DNA from: Parafilimonas sp.
GTDB taxonomy: Bacteria; Bacteroidota; Bacteroidia; Chitinophagales; Chitinophagaceae
Assembly: GCA_023251275.1 (NCBI GenBank)
Contig: JAHEZC010000181.1
Coordinates: 1-6,051 of the forward strand
DNA length: 6,051 bases
Direction of reading: 5' to 3'
The notes under the pieces were generated by a model, which searched no databases, had not been told where the DNA came from, and was given only the letters and a program-made list of their open reading frames with translations. Every line of letters begins with the position of its first letter. The first letter of the stretch is position 1. This document shows positions 5,729 to 6,051 of the stretch, in pieces. The position numbers and the translations under genes are program-made.

Positions 5729-6051
5729 ATGAAACGATTTTTAATAATTTCTTTTATTTTTTTATACGTATTAAATTCTTCAGAAAGTCAACCTTTGCGT
5801 ACATTAAAGGACGTTAGTTGGAGCGACTCTGTACTTTTATCATGGAATGATTTTATTGGGCCAGTTGACAATAAATCTGACGGCAAAGCTTTAACTGCTT
5901 CTTCAATCATTTTTAAGCCATATTTCAAGAATGATTCTTTTATGCTTTGGGTTGAAGCTATTTTTATTCCGGACCATTCCTGGAAAAAAAATCCAGATTT
6001 GGATTCATTTGATTTGACACATGAGCAAACTCATTTTAATATTACTGAACT
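5729..6051 (+). CDS. DUF922-like exported protein with HEXXH motif, N-terminal part (runs off right edge)
   Basis: The ATG at 5729 opens a frame that stays open to the window end (107 full codons plus CT, necessarily Leu108). Residues 1-20 form a signal peptide (MKRFLIISFIFLYVLNSSES). The remainder resembles DUF922 (predicted zinc-dependent proteases): SWNDFIGP (38-45), then VEAIFIPDHSWKK (75-87), then LTHEQTHFNITEL (96-108), where His98-Glu99 and His102 form a HEXXH zinc site. In this family the motif is typically followed by further conserved residues that are outside the window, so the protein is partial and its activity is unproven. The gene starts 42 bp after the cyclase stop on the same strand and may be co-transcribed. 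By hand count the visible part is about 31% G+C (100 of 323 bases), lower than lines of the cyclase gene (about 42-55% near its 3' end), hinting at a different history. There is no clear Shine-Dalgarno. Confidence 0.8.
   Translation, partial: MKRFLIISFIFLYVLNSSESQPLRTLKDVSWSDSVLLSWNDFIGPVDNKSDGKALTASSIIFKPYFKNDSFMLWVEAIFIPDHSWKKNPDLDSFDLTHEQTHFNITE

Overview
The window looks like a piece of a Bacteroidota chromosome, most likely a Chitinophagaceae-type member. This is inferred from the kinds of protein encoded (exported M4 metalloprotease, CubicO-type serine hydrolase, TPR-receptor cyclase), AT-rich spacers, start codons without clear Shine-Dalgarno sequences, and Lys/Asn/Ile-rich coding. No rRNA, tRNA, CRISPR array, transposase or phage gene is visible.

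Layout. (1) 1-838, minus strand: the N-terminal 279 codons of a secreted thermolysin-like (M4) protease, with signal peptide and FTP/PepSY prodomain; the catalytic domain lies off the left edge. (2) 839-1198: AT-rich divergent spacer. (3) 1199-1405, plus: a complete 68-aa DUF2158 (YodC-like) protein. (4) 1406-1647: spacer holding a 49-codon minus-strand open frame that may be a gene relic. (5) 1648-3201, plus: an exported CubicO/class C beta-lactamase-like serine hydrolase with an extra C-terminal domain. (6) 3198-3378, plus: a short, apparently frameshifted gene whose ATG overlaps the hydrolase stop. (7) 3379-3688: spacer with a perfect 7-bp stem hairpin, a 10-bp palindrome and weak coding-like traces on the minus strand. 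(8) 3689-5686, plus: a complete 665-aa membrane receptor with a signal peptide, about eight 40-residue TPRs, one transmembrane helix, and a class III nucleotide cyclase domain with all expected catalytic residues. (9) 5729-window end, plus: the first 108 residues of a DUF922-like exported protein with a HEXXH motif, in markedly AT-richer DNA.

The genes do not form one obvious pathway. Four of the five clear proteins carry a signal peptide, so the window mainly encodes envelope or secreted functions (two putative metalloproteases, one serine hydrolase) plus one transmembrane sensor predicted to turn a periplasmic protein-protein signal into cytoplasmic cAMP. The most interesting element is that one-protein TPR-to-cyclase receptor. 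The most overlooked items are the edge-truncated genes at both ends and the broken small gene after the hydrolase.
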